Shown one piece after another: positions 6,019-6,388 of a DNA stretch of 6,388 bases. Both the position numbers and the translations under genes were made by a program. This stretch comes from Thiotrichaceae bacterium (GTDB lineage Bacteria; Pseudomonadota; Gammaproteobacteria; Thiotrichales; Thiotrichaceae), in contig JALWYT010000145.1 of NCBI GenBank assembly GCA_026992705.1, forward strand, positions 1 through 6,388, written 5' to 3'. How positions within the stretch are numbered: position 1 is the stretch's first letter; every line of letters begins with the position of its first letter. Under the pieces are notes generated by a model. The model did no database searches and had not been told where the DNA came from. It worked only from the letters and a program-made list of their open reading frames with translations.

Positions 6019-6388
6019 TCATTTTCTTGTTGAAAAAGTTTCTTTATCTCTACAAATTGCTTTAATATAATATACAAATACAGCAGGGTCCAACTTTTTA
6101 CCCATATAGGTTCCGTCCCAACCTTTTGATATATCTTCTGTTTCAAACATTAACTCACCCCAACGGTCGTAAACTGCAAAATACAGTTCATCAATAATAT
6201 CATAGCACTCTTTTTGCTTTTTTGATAAGAATTCGAGGCTCATCTCTGCGGATGTAACCCGTTTTAACTGCAGGTAGGATTCAAAATACTTAAATCCGAG
6301 ATCAACCATCCATAAACGCCGTTTTGTCATCTCCGTCTGAGCTAAGGTCTTTGCTGCGTTGAGATTTTTACAGCACTCTGTCATAACT
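6019..6388 (-). CDS. Partial ORF with gliding-motility / T9SS type B C-terminal sorting domain
   Basis: This minus-strand frame is open to the right edge. An ATG exists at 6384, but the preceding codon (GTT) is also open, so the true start may lie outside. Residues 66-117 from that ATG read ELYFAVYDRWGE, then GWDGTYMGKKLDP, then AVFVYYIKAICRDKETF. This is the signature of the gliding motility-associated C-terminal domain, which directs Bacteroidetes proteins to type IX secretion and cell-surface attachment. Residues 1-65 (for example TKRRLWMVDLGFKYFESYLQ) do not show the expected preceding segment with an NGDG motif, and I do not recognise them. The end is also short: STRK and stop instead of the usual FKKGNVTLIR-like tail; one extra T at the TTTTT run near 6034 would instead read FFNKKMN and stop. 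It looks like a fragment or a corrupted or chimeric end. It lies 23 bp upstream of the mltB ATG on the same strand, with no clear terminator between. Confidence 0.6.
   Translation of the reverse strand, partial: VMTECCKNLNAAKTLAQTEMTKRRLWMVDLGFKYFESYLQLKRVTSAEMSLEFLSKKQKECYDIIDELYFAVYDRWGELMFETEDISKGWDGTYMGKKLDPAVFVYYIKAICRDKETFSTRK

Noticed and set aside
5996..6060. Promoter for mltB upstream of its ATG
   Set aside because: The region is very AT-rich and gives several TATTTT-like boxes, but none has a good -35 at proper spacing.

Overview
The window is an A+T-rich stretch dominated by one complete type II-C CRISPR-Cas locus. It looks like a low-GC proteobacterium, most likely a gammaproteobacterium. 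Two things point there: the Cas9 is the ~1,060-residue proteobacterial II-C kind, and the neighbouring gene is a very E. coli-like lytic transglycosylase, MltB. No rRNA or other taxonomic marker is present, so this assignment is an inference.

Layout, left to right. Positions 1-142 hold the end of a CRISPR array: one truncated and two complete identical 36-bp repeats, with two 30-bp spacers. Each repeat ends in an extended -10 promoter (TGATATACT) pointing rightward. A ~70-bp AT-rich gap follows, then cas2, cas1 and cas9 as a tight minus-strand operon (transcribed cas9, cas1, cas2). The cas1-cas2 overlap is 8 bp and the cas9-cas1 gap is 5 bp. There is no csn2 or cas4, which fits subtype II-C. 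Upstream of cas9, about 100 bp carries two back-to-back promoters whose -35 boxes abut. One fires left into cas9; the other fires right into a tracrRNA (~4752-4839). The tracrRNA anti-repeat pairs perfectly over 16 nt with the CRISPR repeat and ends in a strong hairpin terminator. That terminator can also serve the convergent mltB gene.

How it works together. crRNAs start inside spacers from the repeat promoters, pair with the tracrRNA, and load Cas9, whose RuvC and HNH catalytic residues are all visible. Cas1-Cas2 (catalytic residues present) add new spacers. Everything needed for adaptation, guide production and cutting is in the window, although the array continues beyond the left edge.

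The right third is less orderly. mltB (minus strand) has a convincing lipoprotein signal peptide and lipobox, but its ATG is put out of frame by one base in a seven-base homopolymer. Upstream, a minus-strand partial ORF reaches the right edge and carries a gliding-motility / type IX secretion type B C-terminal sorting domain. That domain is characteristic of Bacteroidetes and sits oddly beside an E. coli-like MltB. The right end may therefore be a chimeric or error-rich contig end, or a transferred fragment. I see no wholly new system; the most unusual features are this junction, the mltB frameshift, and the compact divergent cas9/tracrRNA control region.
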